Counted from the first letter of the stretch, positions 18,504 to 26,471 are shown. The stretch: DNA of 64,000 bases from Bradyrhizobium erythrophlei (GCA_900129675.1 FSRD01000001.1:2531501-2595500); one strand, 5' to 3'. Notes: generated from the sequence alone by a model not told the origin. Program-made: numbers and translations.

Positions 18504-19445
18504 TTAGGTGCCCCAAGCCGGCGGCATCGCCGCCGGCGCATGTACGGTGAGGTTCCTGGCTGCTTTTCGTACTTTCTCGAACGCGCGCGCCTCGATTTGC
18601 CGGATCCGTTCGCGCGACACATTGAATTTTGCCGCAAGCTCTTCGAGCGTCAGTGGTTGGTCGACCAGATGTCGCGCCTCGAAGATGCGGCGTTCGCGGT
18701 CGTCCAGTACCTCGATCGCGGCGACCAGTGCCTTTTGCTGATGTTCTTTCTCGTCCTGCTCGACGACGATGGCTTCCGGCGAGGGGGACTGATCGACGAG
18801 ATAGTCCTGCCATTCGCCGGTTTCACCGTCCTCATGAAGCGGCGCATTGATCGACCTGTCGCCGCCGAGGCGTCGATTCATGTCGACGACATCGCGCTCT
18901 GCGACATCGAGGCTCGTTGCAATCTGAGAGACCTGATCGGGGTGCAGGTCGCCGCTTTCGAATGCGGCGATCTTGCTTTTTGCTGAGCGCAGTTTGAAAA
19001 ATAGTTTCTTCTGGCTCATGGTCGTGCCGATTTTCACAAGTGACCACGAACGCAGGATATAATCCTGGATGGAAGCCCTGATCCACCAGATCGCATAGGT
19101 GGAGAAGCGAAATCCCTTTTCCGGTTCAAAGCGATTGACTGCCTGCATCAGGCCGACGTTGCCTTCGGAGATGATTTCCGAAACGGGAAGACCATAGCCG
19201 CGGTAGCCCATGGCGACTTTGGCGGCGAGACGCAGATGACTTGTGACGAGCTTGTTCGCGGCATCACGGTCGCCGTGCTCGCGCCAGCGTTTGGCGAGGT
19301 TGTACTCCTGGTCTCTTTCGAGCATCTCGAAGCGCCGGATGTCGTGGAGATACCCTTTGCCGCGTCCATTTCCGACAAACGCTGGTGCGAGCCGTGTTCG
19401 AGTTGCGAGGCCCGCGAATTGTCCTTCAATGCCCATTTCAGTCAC
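18504..19445 (-). CDS. rpoH: RNA polymerase heat-shock sigma factor RpoH (sigma-32)
   Basis: A 313-residue group-3-like sigma-70 factor. Region 2 is textbook: RLAAKVAMGYRGYGLPVSEIISEGNVGLMQAVNRFEPEKGFRFSTYAIWWIRASIQDYI. The RpoH box SQKKLFFKLR follows (about residues 144-153), and region 4 ends with LTLEELAAKFNVSRERIRQIEARAFEKVR. Alphaproteobacteria often carry several rpoH genes of different specificity; which one this is cannot be told. The upstream region has two copies of the recurring palindrome in tandem, 76-114 bp from the start, so this copy probably answers to that regulator and may relay the signal to chaperone genes. Confidence 0.93.
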   Translation of the reverse strand: MTEMGIEGQFAGLATRTRLAPAFVGNGRGKGYLHDIRRFEMLERDQEYNLAKRWREHGDRDAANKLVTSHLRLAAKVAMGYRGYGLPVSEIISEGNVGLMQAVNRFEPEKGFRFSTYAIWWIRASIQDYILRSWSLVKIGTTMSQKKLFFKLRSAKSKIAAFESGDLHPDQVSQIATSLDVAERDVVDMNRRLGGDRSINAPLHEDGETGEWQDYLVDQSPSPEAIVVEQDEKEHQQKALVAAIEVLDDRERRIFEARHLVDQPLTLEELAAKFNVSRERIRQIEARAFEKVRKAARNLTVHAPAAMPPAWGT

Positions 19446-19520
19446 TCCGCCGTGAAAGTTAGATTCCGCCGTTCGAAACTTGAGCGGATCACTGAATGAT
19501 AGGCAAAGCGCGCAGGGGAG

Positions 19521-19539
19521 CCATTAAAATGCGGTTTAG
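19521..19539 (-). promoter_or_regulatory. Candidate palindromic operator, copy 4 (rpoH, proximal)
   Basis: On the minus strand CTAAACCGCATTTTAATGG, 76 bp from the rpoH ATG. A second copy follows 20 bp further upstream, so the two lie on the same DNA face at two helical turns. Confidence 0.55.
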
Positions 19540-19540
19540 G

Positions 19541-19559
19541 ACATTAAATTCGAATTCAG
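19541..19559 (-). promoter_or_regulatory. Candidate palindromic operator, copy 5 (rpoH, distal)
   Basis: On the minus strand CTGAATTCGAATTTAATGT, spaced exactly 20 bp from copy 4. A half-site (CCATTAAAT) also occurs at 19603. Confidence 0.5.
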
Positions 19560-19793
19560 GCGCGCGGCTCGTTGGATGCGGCGACCTGGTGCTTCTCGTT
19601 CGCCATTAAATAGCTACGTTGACATCATCAACGACAATGCCTGTGAAGCCGATCGAACCTCGTGCCGCCGGGCTCGCCGGCATCACGCTCGAATGGCGAA
19701 GGTTCGAGACTGCTATTCTTGTAAGTTGGGCCCACCAGGTGAACTTGGCGATCTGCTGTTCGCCAATTCTCCATGTGGGCCCGCTAAGGCAGC

Positions 19794-19817
19794 GAAAGCC
19801 GCGCGCTCGCGGCTTTC
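19794..19817. terminator. Hairpin after the Gly/His-rich gene
   Basis: GAAAGCCGCG (19794-19803) pairs perfectly with CGCGGCTTTC (19808-19817) around a 4-nt loop. It lies 17 bp beyond the stop at 19834. No long T tract follows on the minus strand. Confidence 0.6.
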
Positions 19818-19833
19818 CGGATCGGCCTACCAC

Positions 19834-20211
19834 TCAGTAAGTGCAGGTATACGGCCAGGTGCTCGACGTGTAATTCGGGTAATACGGGCAATCGAGGCCG
19901 TAGTTGTAGTAGCCGCCGACGAAATGACGCCGTCCAGCGCCAAAGTGATCGTGGTCCATGTGGGCCATGTGACCGGCGCCAAGGCCACCGATGTGGCCTC
20001 CGCCAAGACCTCCGATGTGACCACCGCCAAATCCACCCATGTGACCTCCGCCAAAGCCACCCATGTGGCCTCCGCCAAAGCCACCCATGTGCCCCCCACC
20101 ACCACCACCGTGTCCTCCTCCGCCGCCGCCGCCCCGAGCTTGTGCACCCGTGGCAATAAGGCTGCCGGCAAGCAGTGCGCTTGCCAAAATCATCATCGCT
20201 CGTCCTCGCAT
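19834..20211 (-). CDS. Secreted Gly/His/Met-rich repeat protein
   Basis: A 125-residue protein with a signal peptide (MRGRAMMILASALLAGSLIATGAQA). A glycine run is followed by five 8-residue repeats: three of HMGGFGGG and two of HIGGLGGG, then MAHMDHDHFGAG and a Tyr/Cys-rich tail (NYGLDCPYYPNY). His and Met at regular spacing suggest metal binding or a structural role, but this is inference; similar Gly-rich exported proteins are common in Bradyrhizobium with no known function. The ATG at 20211 is chosen because GGAG lies 6-7 bp upstream. A weaker copy of the recurring palindrome lies at 20334. Confidence 0.72.
   Translation of the reverse strand: MRGRAMMILASALLAGSLIATGAQARGGGGGGGHGGGGGGHMGGFGGGHMGGFGGGHMGGFGGGHIGGLGGGHIGGLGAGHMAHMDHDHFGAGRRHFVGGYYNYGLDCPYYPNYTSSTWPYTCTY
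19984..20097 (-). repeat. Five tandem 24-bp coding repeats in the Gly/His-rich gene
   Basis: Each unit encodes HMGGFGGG or HIGGLGGG. The two HIGGLGGG units are adjacent, as are the three HMGGFGGG units, suggesting stepwise local duplication. Confidence 0.7.
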
Positions 20212-20333
20212 AACATTCTCCATTTGGCTGGGCGGACTTTCCGCCACAGGGCCTTGTCAGACGTTGGCCCGTTTGAGCAAACTAAACGCCAACGTTGCGA
20301 TGGACTGGATATGGGGATTGCTATTCTTCCTCC

Positions 20334-20352
20334 CTACTAAATTCTTTTTCAA
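20334..20352 (-). promoter_or_regulatory. Candidate palindromic operator, copy 6 (Gly/His-rich gene)
   Basis: On the minus strand TTGAAAAAGAATTTAGTAG; the right half fits the consensus well, the left half less so. It lies about 123 bp from the ATG at 20211. Confidence 0.35.
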
Positions 20353-20588
20353 TCAACCAATGAATGCCCGCCTCACGAGAACCAGGCAGCCGTGCCCGCG
20401 TATTGATCGAGTGTTGCTGCAGGCGGGCCGAGATTTCAGCCCTCGCAAAAAGTTGGACGGCGCGCACCCGCCTTGTTGAGGGGGCATGAAGCGTGGCGCG
20501 CGCCGTCCAGTCGACAGCCGCATAATATCGCCTCGGGGGACAGGCGTGGCTGTTCTGAACGTGATCTACGCTTGCAGCGCTCATCGCG

Positions 20589-20607
20589 CCATTAAACAAT
20601 GTTTCAG
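20589..20607. promoter_or_regulatory. Candidate palindromic operator, copy 7
   Basis: On the minus strand CTGAAACATTGTTTAATGG, nearly identical to copy 3. It lies between divergent genes, 185 bp from the fdhD start, and could act on either. Confidence 0.45.
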
Positions 20608-20692
20608 AATCGATCCGCGTTGTCTGTGGTGACAGGTCCGGGAACTGGCCGCCGTTCTCCCTCCCTCTCTCTGTTGGATGAATGCCAGAAAG

Positions 20693-20711
20693 CTAAACCC
20701 GTTTTTAGTTG
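20693..20711 (+). promoter_or_regulatory. Candidate palindromic operator, copy 8 (fdhD)
   Basis: CTAAACCCGTTTTTAGTTG matches the consensus in gene orientation, 81 bp before the fdhD start. Confidence 0.5.
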
Positions 20712-20791
20712 AGAAGGCTGCGTCAGGCAGCGACTGTATTGCTTGGCGGGCTCTTGCATCTCGGCGCGGCACGCCCTCAATGGAGCAACGC

Positions 20792-21601
20792 ATGATGGAA
20801 CCTGCCCGAGTCGTTCCTCGCCGGATGTGGCGAGATGGCAGTCCGAGCGCCGGCAGTCGTTCGATTCCGGAAGAGATGGCGGTGGCGCTTACGTATAACG
20901 GCGGGACCTATGCCGTCATGATGACGACGCCGCAGGATTTGGAGGATTTCGCGGTCGGCTTCAGCCTCAGCGAAGGCGTCATCAGCGCTTCCAAGGATGT
21001 CGATTCGCTAAACATCATGTCTCTCGATCATGGTATCGAACTGCGGATGTGGCTCAGCAAACCGAGGGCCGATCGCCTGCAGGAACGACGGCGGCACATC
21101 GCGGGACCGACAGGGTGCGGATTGTGCGGCATCGAATCAATCGCGGAAGCAATGCGTCCCGCGGCTGTTGTCGGGCGCGGCCCGCAATTTTCGCCTGAAC
21201 AGATCATGGTGGCCATGCAGGGCCTGTCATCGCGTCAAAAGCTCAACATCGAGACGCGCGCAGTACATGCAGCTGCGTTCTGGAATGCCACGAGTGGTAT
21301 TGTTGCGTTGCGCGAGGACGTCGGCCGCCATAATGCACTCGACAAGTTGTCGGGCGCACTGGCGCGTGCGTCTATTGTTGCGAGCGAGGGGATCATTCTT
21401 CTCACCAGCCGGGTGTCAGTGGAGATGGTGCAGAAGAGCGCTGCGATCGGTGCGCCCGTAATGGTGTCGGTGTCGGCGCCAACCGCGCTGGCTGTTCGCA
21501 TGGCGGACGCAGCAGGTATTACACTCGCCGCCATCGCACGCGCGGACGGATTCGAAGTGTTTACGCATCCTGGCCGGATTTCAGATGAGCCGTTGCGGTA
21601 A
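20792..21601 (+). CDS. fdhD: Formate dehydrogenase accessory sulfurtransferase FdhD
   Basis: A 269-residue FdhD protein. It has EEMAVALTYNGGTYAVMMTTPQDLEDFAVGFSLSEGVI near the N-terminus, the CGLCG cysteine loop carrying the transferred sulfur (about residue 110), and RAVHAAAFWN...REDVGRHNALDKLSGAL in the cofactor-binding part. FdhD takes sulfur from a cysteine desulfurase and sulfurates the molybdenum cofactor of formate-dehydrogenase-type enzymes. The likely client is the YdeP/FdhF-like protein at 15987. The start at 20792 follows GGAG by 6 bp; an upstream ATG at 20780 would overlap that site. Confidence 0.92.
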   Translation: MMEPARVVPRRMWRDGSPSAGSRSIPEEMAVALTYNGGTYAVMMTTPQDLEDFAVGFSLSEGVISASKDVDSLNIMSLDHGIELRMWLSKPRADRLQERRRHIAGPTGCGLCGIESIAEAMRPAAVVGRGPQFSPEQIMVAMQGLSSRQKLNIETRAVHAAAFWNATSGIVALREDVGRHNALDKLSGALARASIVASEGIILLTSRVSVEMVQKSAAIGAPVMVSVSAPTALAVRMADAAGITLAAIARADGFEVFTHPGRISDEPLR

Positions 21602-21615
21602 TGACGCGATAGTGA
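21600..21615 (+). repeat. 16-bp direct repeat, left copy
   Basis: AATGACGCGATAGTGA occurs here, overlapping the fdhD stop codon, and again at 21731-21746. Confidence 0.5.
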
Positions 21616-21730
21616 CCTCTGTATGGATGGGGATAGTGTGCTCCAGCGCTATCTCTCGGAGAGAAGGCGATCCGTCGAACGGCTGGATCATCGCTCGTTG
21701 GGCAGTTGCGTGACAAATTTGCGAGCGAGG

Positions 21731-21746
21731 AATGACGCGATAGTGA
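21731..21746 (+). repeat. 16-bp direct repeat, right copy
   Basis: Exact second copy of AATGACGCGATAGTGA, 131 bp from the first. The 131-bp interval holds no gene. Confidence 0.5.
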
Positions 21747-21866
21747 ACTCATCTATTCGGCTAGGGCATCGTCCGAGACTATCTTTATCCGGATATAGGC
21801 GCGCCGCCGTTGCAGCTGTTCATGCCGGGCGCTAGTGCCTTCAGAGACCATATTCGGGAGACTACA

Positions 21867-22094
21867 ATGCGAAAGACGCTTCTATCCATTCTTGCCACCT
21901 TGCTGATTGTCGGGTCGACTATCCAGATAGCCGCAGCCGCCGGGCGTTACACCCACAAATCGGATCGCGCGCGGGCGCCTGCAAGCCAGCAGTTCCGCAA
22001 CGCCAATGACTCCATGGCTTCGCCATCCGCGCAGCAGCAGGACTGGTCCGATTACAGTGAGGGCCATGTGATCTCGGCGCCCGCCGGTCATTGA
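21867..22094 (+). CDS. Small secreted protein, unknown function
   Basis: A 75-residue protein with a signal peptide (MRKTLLSILATLLIVGSTIQIAAAAG) and a polar mature part of about 50 residues rich in Ala, Ser, Gln and Asp (NANDSMASPSAQQQDWSDY). GGGAG lies 7 bp before the ATG. It is followed by a strong intrinsic terminator. No homologous domain is recognised. It is one of several tiny exported proteins in this block. Confidence 0.62.
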   Translation: MRKTLLSILATLLIVGSTIQIAAAAGRYTHKSDRARAPASQQFRNANDSMASPSAQQQDWSDYSEGHVISAPAGH

Positions 22095-22115
22095 TGCCGA
22101 TCTCATCAAGCATAG

Positions 22116-22141
22116 AAGCCCCGACCAGGTCGGGGCTTTTT
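22116..22141 (+). terminator. Rho-independent terminator
   Basis: AAGCCCCGAC (22116-22125), a 3-nt loop and GTCGGGGCTT (22129-22138), running into a T tract (22137-22141). It ends transcription of the small secreted protein gene; the A-rich 5' arm lets it also serve the convergent gene ending at 22191. Confidence 0.85.
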
Positions 22142-22190
22142 GTGACGTGACAACGCTACGAGAGTATTGTCCCTTGCGGTCGTGCGGGCA

Positions 22191-22457
22191 TCACCGGGAT
22201 TTTGGCCCGCCCTGATAACGCCAGGTGGAAGCATTGTCATTTGCATTCGTTGCCGGTTGCAAACCTGACCCGGATCCGTCGTCTGCGAGCGCAGAATTTG
22301 GGTTGCCAAGTGAGCTGCCAGACAGGTCTTGTTCACCCTGCACGGCTTCGTTCGGCCAATAGCTTTTGTCCGTGATTGTTGACCCCGCCTGGGCTGCGGT
22401 GGATATCGCCATCAGCCTCAGCAAGAGCGAAATTGTAAAAAGCCGTTTTGACAGCAT
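22191..22457 (-). CDS. Small secreted protein, unknown function
   Basis: An 88-residue protein with a signal peptide (MLSKRLFTISLLLRLMAISTAAQA) and a polar mature chain starting GSTITDKSYWPNEA, rich in Asn, Ser, Gly and Asp, without cysteine. The start at 22457 puts the signal at the N-terminus; an in-frame start 36 bp upstream would bury it. It converges on the terminator at 22116-22141. No function can be given. Confidence 0.6.
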   Translation of the reverse strand: MLSKRLFTISLLLRLMAISTAAQAGSTITDKSYWPNEAVQGEQDLSGSSLGNPNSALADDGSGSGLQPATNANDNASTWRYQGGPKSR

Positions 22458-22633
22458 TGTCGGGCTCCATCTCTGTCCTGTTCGAGTTTTCACTGGTGAG
22501 GAAATAGATCTGTGTTAGGTTGGCCGCAACTCGGCTCATCCGACGATTTTGGCCAAAGACCCGGCTAATTTGGCCGTGAACGACTGCTGCGAGAAGTGCG
22601 CCTTACCGGAAAAGGCGGAGGAAAAACGGCAAA

Positions 22634-23608
22634 ATGGTTGCCAGGCCCGCGCAGAGACCCGTTGCCATCATCGTACCGCCGAACGCGCAATCTCTTGACG
22701 TGTCGGGGCCGCTGGATGCCTTTCTGGAAGCCAATCGCCAAGCATCCGGCGGACCTCTCTACGAGGTCCGGTTGGTAGCGACCGGCGCGCGCCGAACAAT
22801 CAAGGCAGGAGGTATGTCGCTCGTCGCGGATAGTTCGATCTTTGACGACGTCAGGTCAATCGACACGATGCTCGTGGCCGGAACGCCCGACTACGCCATC
22901 GCCTACAATAGCGGAGATATCCACGCCTGGCTGCGACGCCGTGCTCCGAAGACGCGGAGATATGGCTCGGTATGCACCGGTGCATTCTTTCTCGGTGCGT
23001 CAGGCCTCCTCGACGGAATGAGCGCGACGACGCATTGGCAGCATGCCGCCGAACTTGCCGAACGTTTTCCGGCCGCCAAGGTCGTACCCGACCAGATCTA
23101 TGTTCAGGATGGCGCGCTCTACACTTCGGCCGGAGTGACCGCGGGCATCGATCTCGCATTGAAGCTGATCGAGGACGACCACGGGCGCGATCTTGCATTG
23201 ACGGTCGCGCGTCGGCTGGTGGTCTTTTTAAAGCGTCCCGGCGGCCAATCGCAGTTCAGCGCGCATCTGGCAGCGCAGATGGCCGACGAGGGAAAGATTC
23301 GATCCCTGCAGCATTGGATTCTCGATCATCTCTCGCTCGATCTGAGCCTGGTTTCGTTGGCAAGTCGGGTCGCGATGAGCGTACGCAATTTTACGCGTGT
23401 GTTTCAGGACGAAACCGGCACCACGCCGGCGGACTTCGTCGAAATGGCGCGGGTCGATGCGGCGAGGCGACTGCTCGAGGAGAGCGAAACCCCATTGCAG
23501 CGCGTGGCGTCGCGCTGTGGCTTTAGCAGTCCGGACACGATGCGCCGCGCCTTCCTGCGAAGAATCGAAACCGGGCCTAGCGACTATCGGGAGCGATTTC
23601 GACGGTGA
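22634..23608 (+). CDS. GlxA-type AraC-family transcriptional regulator
   Basis: A 324-residue regulator with an N-terminal DJ-1/PfpI-like (class I glutamine amidotransferase-like) domain (about residues 8-190; nucleophile-elbow region SVCTGAFFLGASGLLDG) and a C-terminal AraC helix-turn-helix pair (LSLVSLASRVAMSVRNFTRVF and PLQRVASRCGFSSPDTMRRAFLRR). GlxA-like regulators sense small molecules, often amines or oxidised metabolites, and usually activate nearby genes. Its target is not evident; it converges on a sorbosone-dehydrogenase-like gene. A GGAGG lies 10-12 bp before the ATG, a little far. Confidence 0.88.
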   Translation: MVARPAQRPVAIIVPPNAQSLDVSGPLDAFLEANRQASGGPLYEVRLVATGARRTIKAGGMSLVADSSIFDDVRSIDTMLVAGTPDYAIAYNSGDIHAWLRRRAPKTRRYGSVCTGAFFLGASGLLDGMSATTHWQHAAELAERFPAAKVVPDQIYVQDGALYTSAGVTAGIDLALKLIEDDHGRDLALTVARRLVVFLKRPGGQSQFSAHLAAQMADEGKIRSLQHWILDHLSLDLSLVSLASRVAMSVRNFTRVFQDETGTTPADFVEMARVDAARRLLEESETPLQRVASRCGFSSPDTMRRAFLRRIETGPSDYRERFRR

Positions 23609-23674
23609 CGTCCGCGACGGCCGTCAGGTCTGTCGAGAAGAAGGGTGTCTGCCGAGCGAGATCAGCGAGCGTTT

Positions 23675-23705
23675 CCCGCATGGCGCTTTCGTTGCGCCAT
23701 GCGGG
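23675..23705. terminator. 12-bp perfect hairpin between convergent genes
   Basis: CCCGCATGGCGC (23675-23686) and its reverse complement (23694-23705) around a 7-nt loop. It sits between the ends of the GlxA-type gene and the sorbosone-dehydrogenase-like gene, fitting a shared terminator although no T tract follows. Confidence 0.6.
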
Positions 23706-23774
23706 GTACCTGCCCGATCAGCTCGCTGGGTACGCGGGATCTACCCATCGACGACACGGATAATATAGCGCCTG

Positions 23775-25139
23775 CTAACTGGCCGGCTTTGGTGAAGAAC
23801 CCGGGCGAAGCGACGACACCCGCCATACGGTGTTTCCGACATCGTCGGCGATGAGCAGTCCACCGGTCCGGTCGACTGCCAGACCGACCGGCCTCCCGTG
23901 CGCGTGATTGTTCGCATCGAGGAAGCCTGTGACGACATCCTGTGGCGGACCGCTGGGTCGTCCACCGCTGAAGGGCACGAAGACCACTTTGTAGCCGTTC
24001 AGAGGCGTTCGATTCCAGCTTCCGTGTTCGCCGACGAAGGCACCGCCGCGGTAGTTTGCCGGAAGATCGGTGCCTGTGTACATCGCTACACCCAGCGGCG
24101 CCACGTGAGAGCTTAGCGCGTAGTCCGGCTTGATCGCTGTGGCCACCAGATCGGGCCGCTGCGGTACGATGCGGGGGTCCAGGTGCTGGCCGTAATAGCT
24201 ATAGGGCCAGCCATAGAAACCTCCGTCCTGCACCGAGGTCAGATAATCCGGAACCAGGTCGGGCCCGATCTCGTCGCGTTCGTTGGCGATGGCCCAGAGC
24301 TTGCCGGTCTCGGGTTCCCACTGCAGCCCGGTGGGATTACGGACTCCGCTGGCGAAGATACGATGCGCGCCCGACGCACGGTCGACCTCCCAGATTGCAG
24401 CTCGTTCGTATTCGGCCCCGATTCCGTTTTCGCCAATGTTGCTGTTCGAGCCGACGCCGACATAGAGCTTGGAGCCGTCCGGACTGGCCAACAGAGCCTT
24501 CGTCCAGTGATGATCGATGGGCCCGCCGGGAAGATCCGTGAGCTTGGTGCCCGCGGCCGTGATGGTGGTTTGTCCGTCCTGATACGGATAGCGGACGATC
24601 GCATCGGTGTTGGCGACGTAAAGATCGTGACCGACCAGGGCGACGCCAAATGGCGAGTTGAGGTGGTCGAGAAAAACGGTTCGCACTTTGTAACGGCCGT
24701 CACCATTCGTATCGCGCAGCAGCGTGATGCGATTGGCATCCTTCGCCTTGGCGCCCGCAAACGACTGTACCCAGCCGGTGATGATGTCCTTTGGCCGGTA
24801 AACCGGCGCTTTCGGACCATTGCTCTCAACCACCAGCACGTCTCCATTAGGGAGAACGTAGAGGGACCGGGGGTGCTGAAAGCCGGTCGCCAATGCATGG
24901 ACCTGCAATCCCTGCGGCACCGTGGGAGCTTCATCCTTTCCCCATCCGACCACCTTTGCGATCCGCATAGGCGGCATCAGGTACTGCTGCAACTTCGGCA
25001 GAACGGGATTGGCGCCGATCTGCACTTTCGGATCGCCTGCATGATCGTCACAGCCGGCGAGTCCCAACCCGGCGACGGCGACGAGGATAGCGGCAACACG
25101 CGGTAGGCTCGTCGAACCTGCAATTCTGAGGGCGTGCAT
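23775..25139 (-). CDS. Sorbosone/glucose dehydrogenase-like beta-propeller lipoprotein
   Basis: A 454-residue exported protein. The N-terminus ends in a lipobox-like LGLAGC (Cys near residue 29), suggesting a membrane-anchored lipoprotein. The rest is the six-bladed propeller of the GSDH/L-sorbosone dehydrogenase family, with GFQHPRSLYVLPNGDVLVVES, LNSPFGVALVGHDLYVANTDAIVRYPY, VRNPTGLQWEPETGKLWAIANERDEIG and FVGEHGSWNR. Characterised relatives use PQQ to oxidise sugars or aldehydes. The ATG at 25139 has GGAGG 5-6 bp upstream. It follows the DUF2231-like membrane gene by one base, so both are cotranscribed, and that membrane protein may be its partner. Confidence 0.85.
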   Translation of the reverse strand: MHALRIAGSTSLPRVAAILVAVAGLGLAGCDDHAGDPKVQIGANPVLPKLQQYLMPPMRIAKVVGWGKDEAPTVPQGLQVHALATGFQHPRSLYVLPNGDVLVVESNGPKAPVYRPKDIITGWVQSFAGAKAKDANRITLLRDTNGDGRYKVRTVFLDHLNSPFGVALVGHDLYVANTDAIVRYPYQDGQTTITAAGTKLTDLPGGPIDHHWTKALLASPDGSKLYVGVGSNSNIGENGIGAEYERAAIWEVDRASGAHRIFASGVRNPTGLQWEPETGKLWAIANERDEIGPDLVPDYLTSVQDGGFYGWPYSYYGQHLDPRIVPQRPDLVATAIKPDYALSSHVAPLGVAMYTGTDLPANYRGGAFVGEHGSWNRTPLNGYKVVFVPFSGGRPSGPPQDVVTGFLDANNHAHGRPVGLAVDRTGGLLIADDVGNTVWRVSSLRPGSSPKPAS

Positions 25140-25140
25140 A

Positions 25141-25611
25141 TTATCCTCCAATACGACGGCGATTTGCCTGGAACGCGGCCACCGAGGCCGTCACCAAGAG
25201 AACGACGACGACCAGCCCGGAAAGCATCAGGCCGGTCGGTACCACTGCGGTGTAACCGTCGCGGCTGTGAACGAAGGCATTTATCAGCGCGAGCAGGACA
25301 GCGAGCGCGTAACCGGCGGCGCGGGGCAACGCCGGCCGGTCGATTCGTCTGCGGCCCGCCAGGTCGATTGCGTAGGCGATGGTGGCAAGGCCCGCCATGA
25401 CCAGACCGGCGACGATCAGCCAGATGGAGAACCTCTCCCACAACACATCAGGCATCTGCCAGTAGACGAAATCGGTGACGAGCGCGCCGGTGAAATAGGC
25501 GGCGGAAAACGACACCAGGATTTTGTGTATCGGTCGTCCACGACGCTTCCGGATTGGTCTCGAATTGGCGTCGCCTATGAACGTCGCTTCCGTGATCGTA
25601 GCGTGCTTCAT
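25141..25611 (-). CDS. DUF2231-like membrane protein
   Basis: A 156-residue protein with four predicted membrane helices (starts near residues 34, 61, 95 and 123). The segment RPIHKILVSFSAAYFTGALVTDFVYW has the HK/HP-hydrophobic-TD layout typical of DUF2231 proteins, which are thought to be small redox or heme-linked membrane proteins. Its stop is immediately before the ATG of the sorbosone-dehydrogenase-like gene, whose ribosome site lies inside this gene's end. Such pairs suggest electron transfer from the dehydrogenase to the membrane; this is inference. Confidence 0.7.
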   Translation of the reverse strand: MKHATITEATFIGDANSRPIRKRRGRPIHKILVSFSAAYFTGALVTDFVYWQMPDVLWERFSIWLIVAGLVMAGLATIAYAIDLAGRRRIDRPALPRAAGYALAVLLALINAFVHSRDGYTAVVPTGLMLSGLVVVVLLVTASVAAFQANRRRIGG

Positions 25612-25654
25612 GTGTCAATACTCCTGCTGCGCGAAACCGCGAGTTCTCTTCGCC

Positions 25655-25906
25655 TCACTTGAACTGCGGAATTGTCGGGGCGGTTATGTGCGGCTGCGGC
25701 AGCGGCGCCATCCTGGAAGCGTTGCCGATGCCGCTCGGATCGACGGTCACATTGTTCATTCCGCCAGCGTTTGCAGGCCCCGCGGGAATTCCGCTGATGG
25801 GCAGGTTTCCTGAGCCTGCTCCACCCGCCATCCTTGCGTAGGAAGCGGCAGGGGCCGCCAGGAGAACGAGGAATGCGAGAGCGATTTTTACAGATGTGTT
25901 CGACAT
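25655..25906 (-). CDS. Small secreted Gly/Pro/Asn-rich protein
   Basis: An 83-residue protein with a signal peptide (MSNTSVKIALAFLVLLAAPAASYA) and a mature part rich in Gly, Pro, Ala and Asn (GSGNLPISGIPAGPANAGG). GGAGG lies 5 bp before the ATG at 25906. A good copy of the recurring palindrome lies 70 bp upstream. It precedes the DUF2231/sorbosone-dehydrogenase pair on the same strand by 43 bp, so all three may be one transcript. Confidence 0.65.
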   Translation of the reverse strand: MSNTSVKIALAFLVLLAAPAASYARMAGGAGSGNLPISGIPAGPANAGGMNNVTVDPSGIGNASRMAPLPQPHITAPTIPQFK

Positions 25907-25975
25907 GAGAGCCTCCATTGTTCCACGAGAGTGTTGGATGCGTGAGGCCGATGTAGGCCCGTCGATTCGACGGCG

Positions 25976-25994
25976 CCATTAAATTGAAGTTTAG
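25976..25994 (-). promoter_or_regulatory. Candidate palindromic operator, copy 9
   Basis: On the minus strand CTAAACTTCAATTTAATGG, the best match to the overall consensus, 70 bp from the ATG at 25906. Confidence 0.55.
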
Positions 25995-26107
25995 AACAGC
26001 CAGGCAGAATGCGTGTTGGCAGATCTGTACACGCTCCGAATTTCGCTCGTCGCCGACGCGCGTCGAAATGCAATGGAGGCCGTAGACATAAATGCCAATT
26101 TAGCTTC

Positions 26108-26126
26108 CTGAAGAGTAATTTAGTGG
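26108..26126 (+). promoter_or_regulatory. Candidate palindromic operator, copy 10
   Basis: CTGAAGAGTAATTTAGTGG in the orientation of the gene starting at 26229, 103 bp upstream. A partial reverse-oriented copy overlaps its left side. Confidence 0.42.
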
Positions 26127-26228
26127 GACGAGTAGAGCTTCTGTCTACCTCCGTGGTGACACGCCTGAGCATTCAGGGCGAAAGCGAAAATTCCCCAATC
26201 TCGCTGCCAGTCGATGCGGAGAGCAGCT

Positions 26229-26471
26229 ATGACCAGATTCAATATCCTTGGTGCGGCGGCCATTCTGTCGCTGATGTTCGCAACGCCGGTATTCGCGCAG
26301 GAGGCGATTCAGGAGCCAGGCATGTTCGCTTTTTACTACCCGAACAATGACGTTCTGAACGGCGGCCGGCCTACGCCGGCGGCGGGCATGGACGCCAGGA
26401 CACTGGTGCAATTCAACCGCAGAGACGCGTATGGCGCCCCGGGCAGTGGTTCGTCTCGCGCCCAACGGTAA
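26229..26471 (+). CDS. Small secreted protein, unknown function
   Basis: An 80-residue protein with a signal peptide (MTRFNILGAAAILSLMFATPVFAQ) and a short mature chain containing MFAFYYPNNDVLNGG. A GGAGAG ribosome site lies 6 bp before the ATG at 26229. No domain is recognised. It lies between a divergent secreted-protein gene and the sulfite-dehydrogenase pair and has its own copy of the recurring element. Confidence 0.6.
   Translation: MTRFNILGAAAILSLMFATPVFAQEAIQEPGMFAFYYPNNDVLNGGRPTPAAGMDARTLVQFNRRDAYGAPGSGSSRAQR

Larger units (their letters stand above)
20212..20791. other. Divergent intergenic region between the Gly/His-rich gene and fdhD
   Basis: No credible gene was seen; short minus-strand readings here lack a ribosome site and family signal. 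The region holds three copies of the recurring palindrome (20334-20352, 20589-20607, 20693-20711). Confidence 0.5.

Noticed and set aside
19576..20340. A 254-codon plus-strand ORF
   Set aside because: It overlaps the Gly/His-rich gene antisense; its VTSAKATHVASAKATHV repeats are just the reverse reading of the coding repeats.
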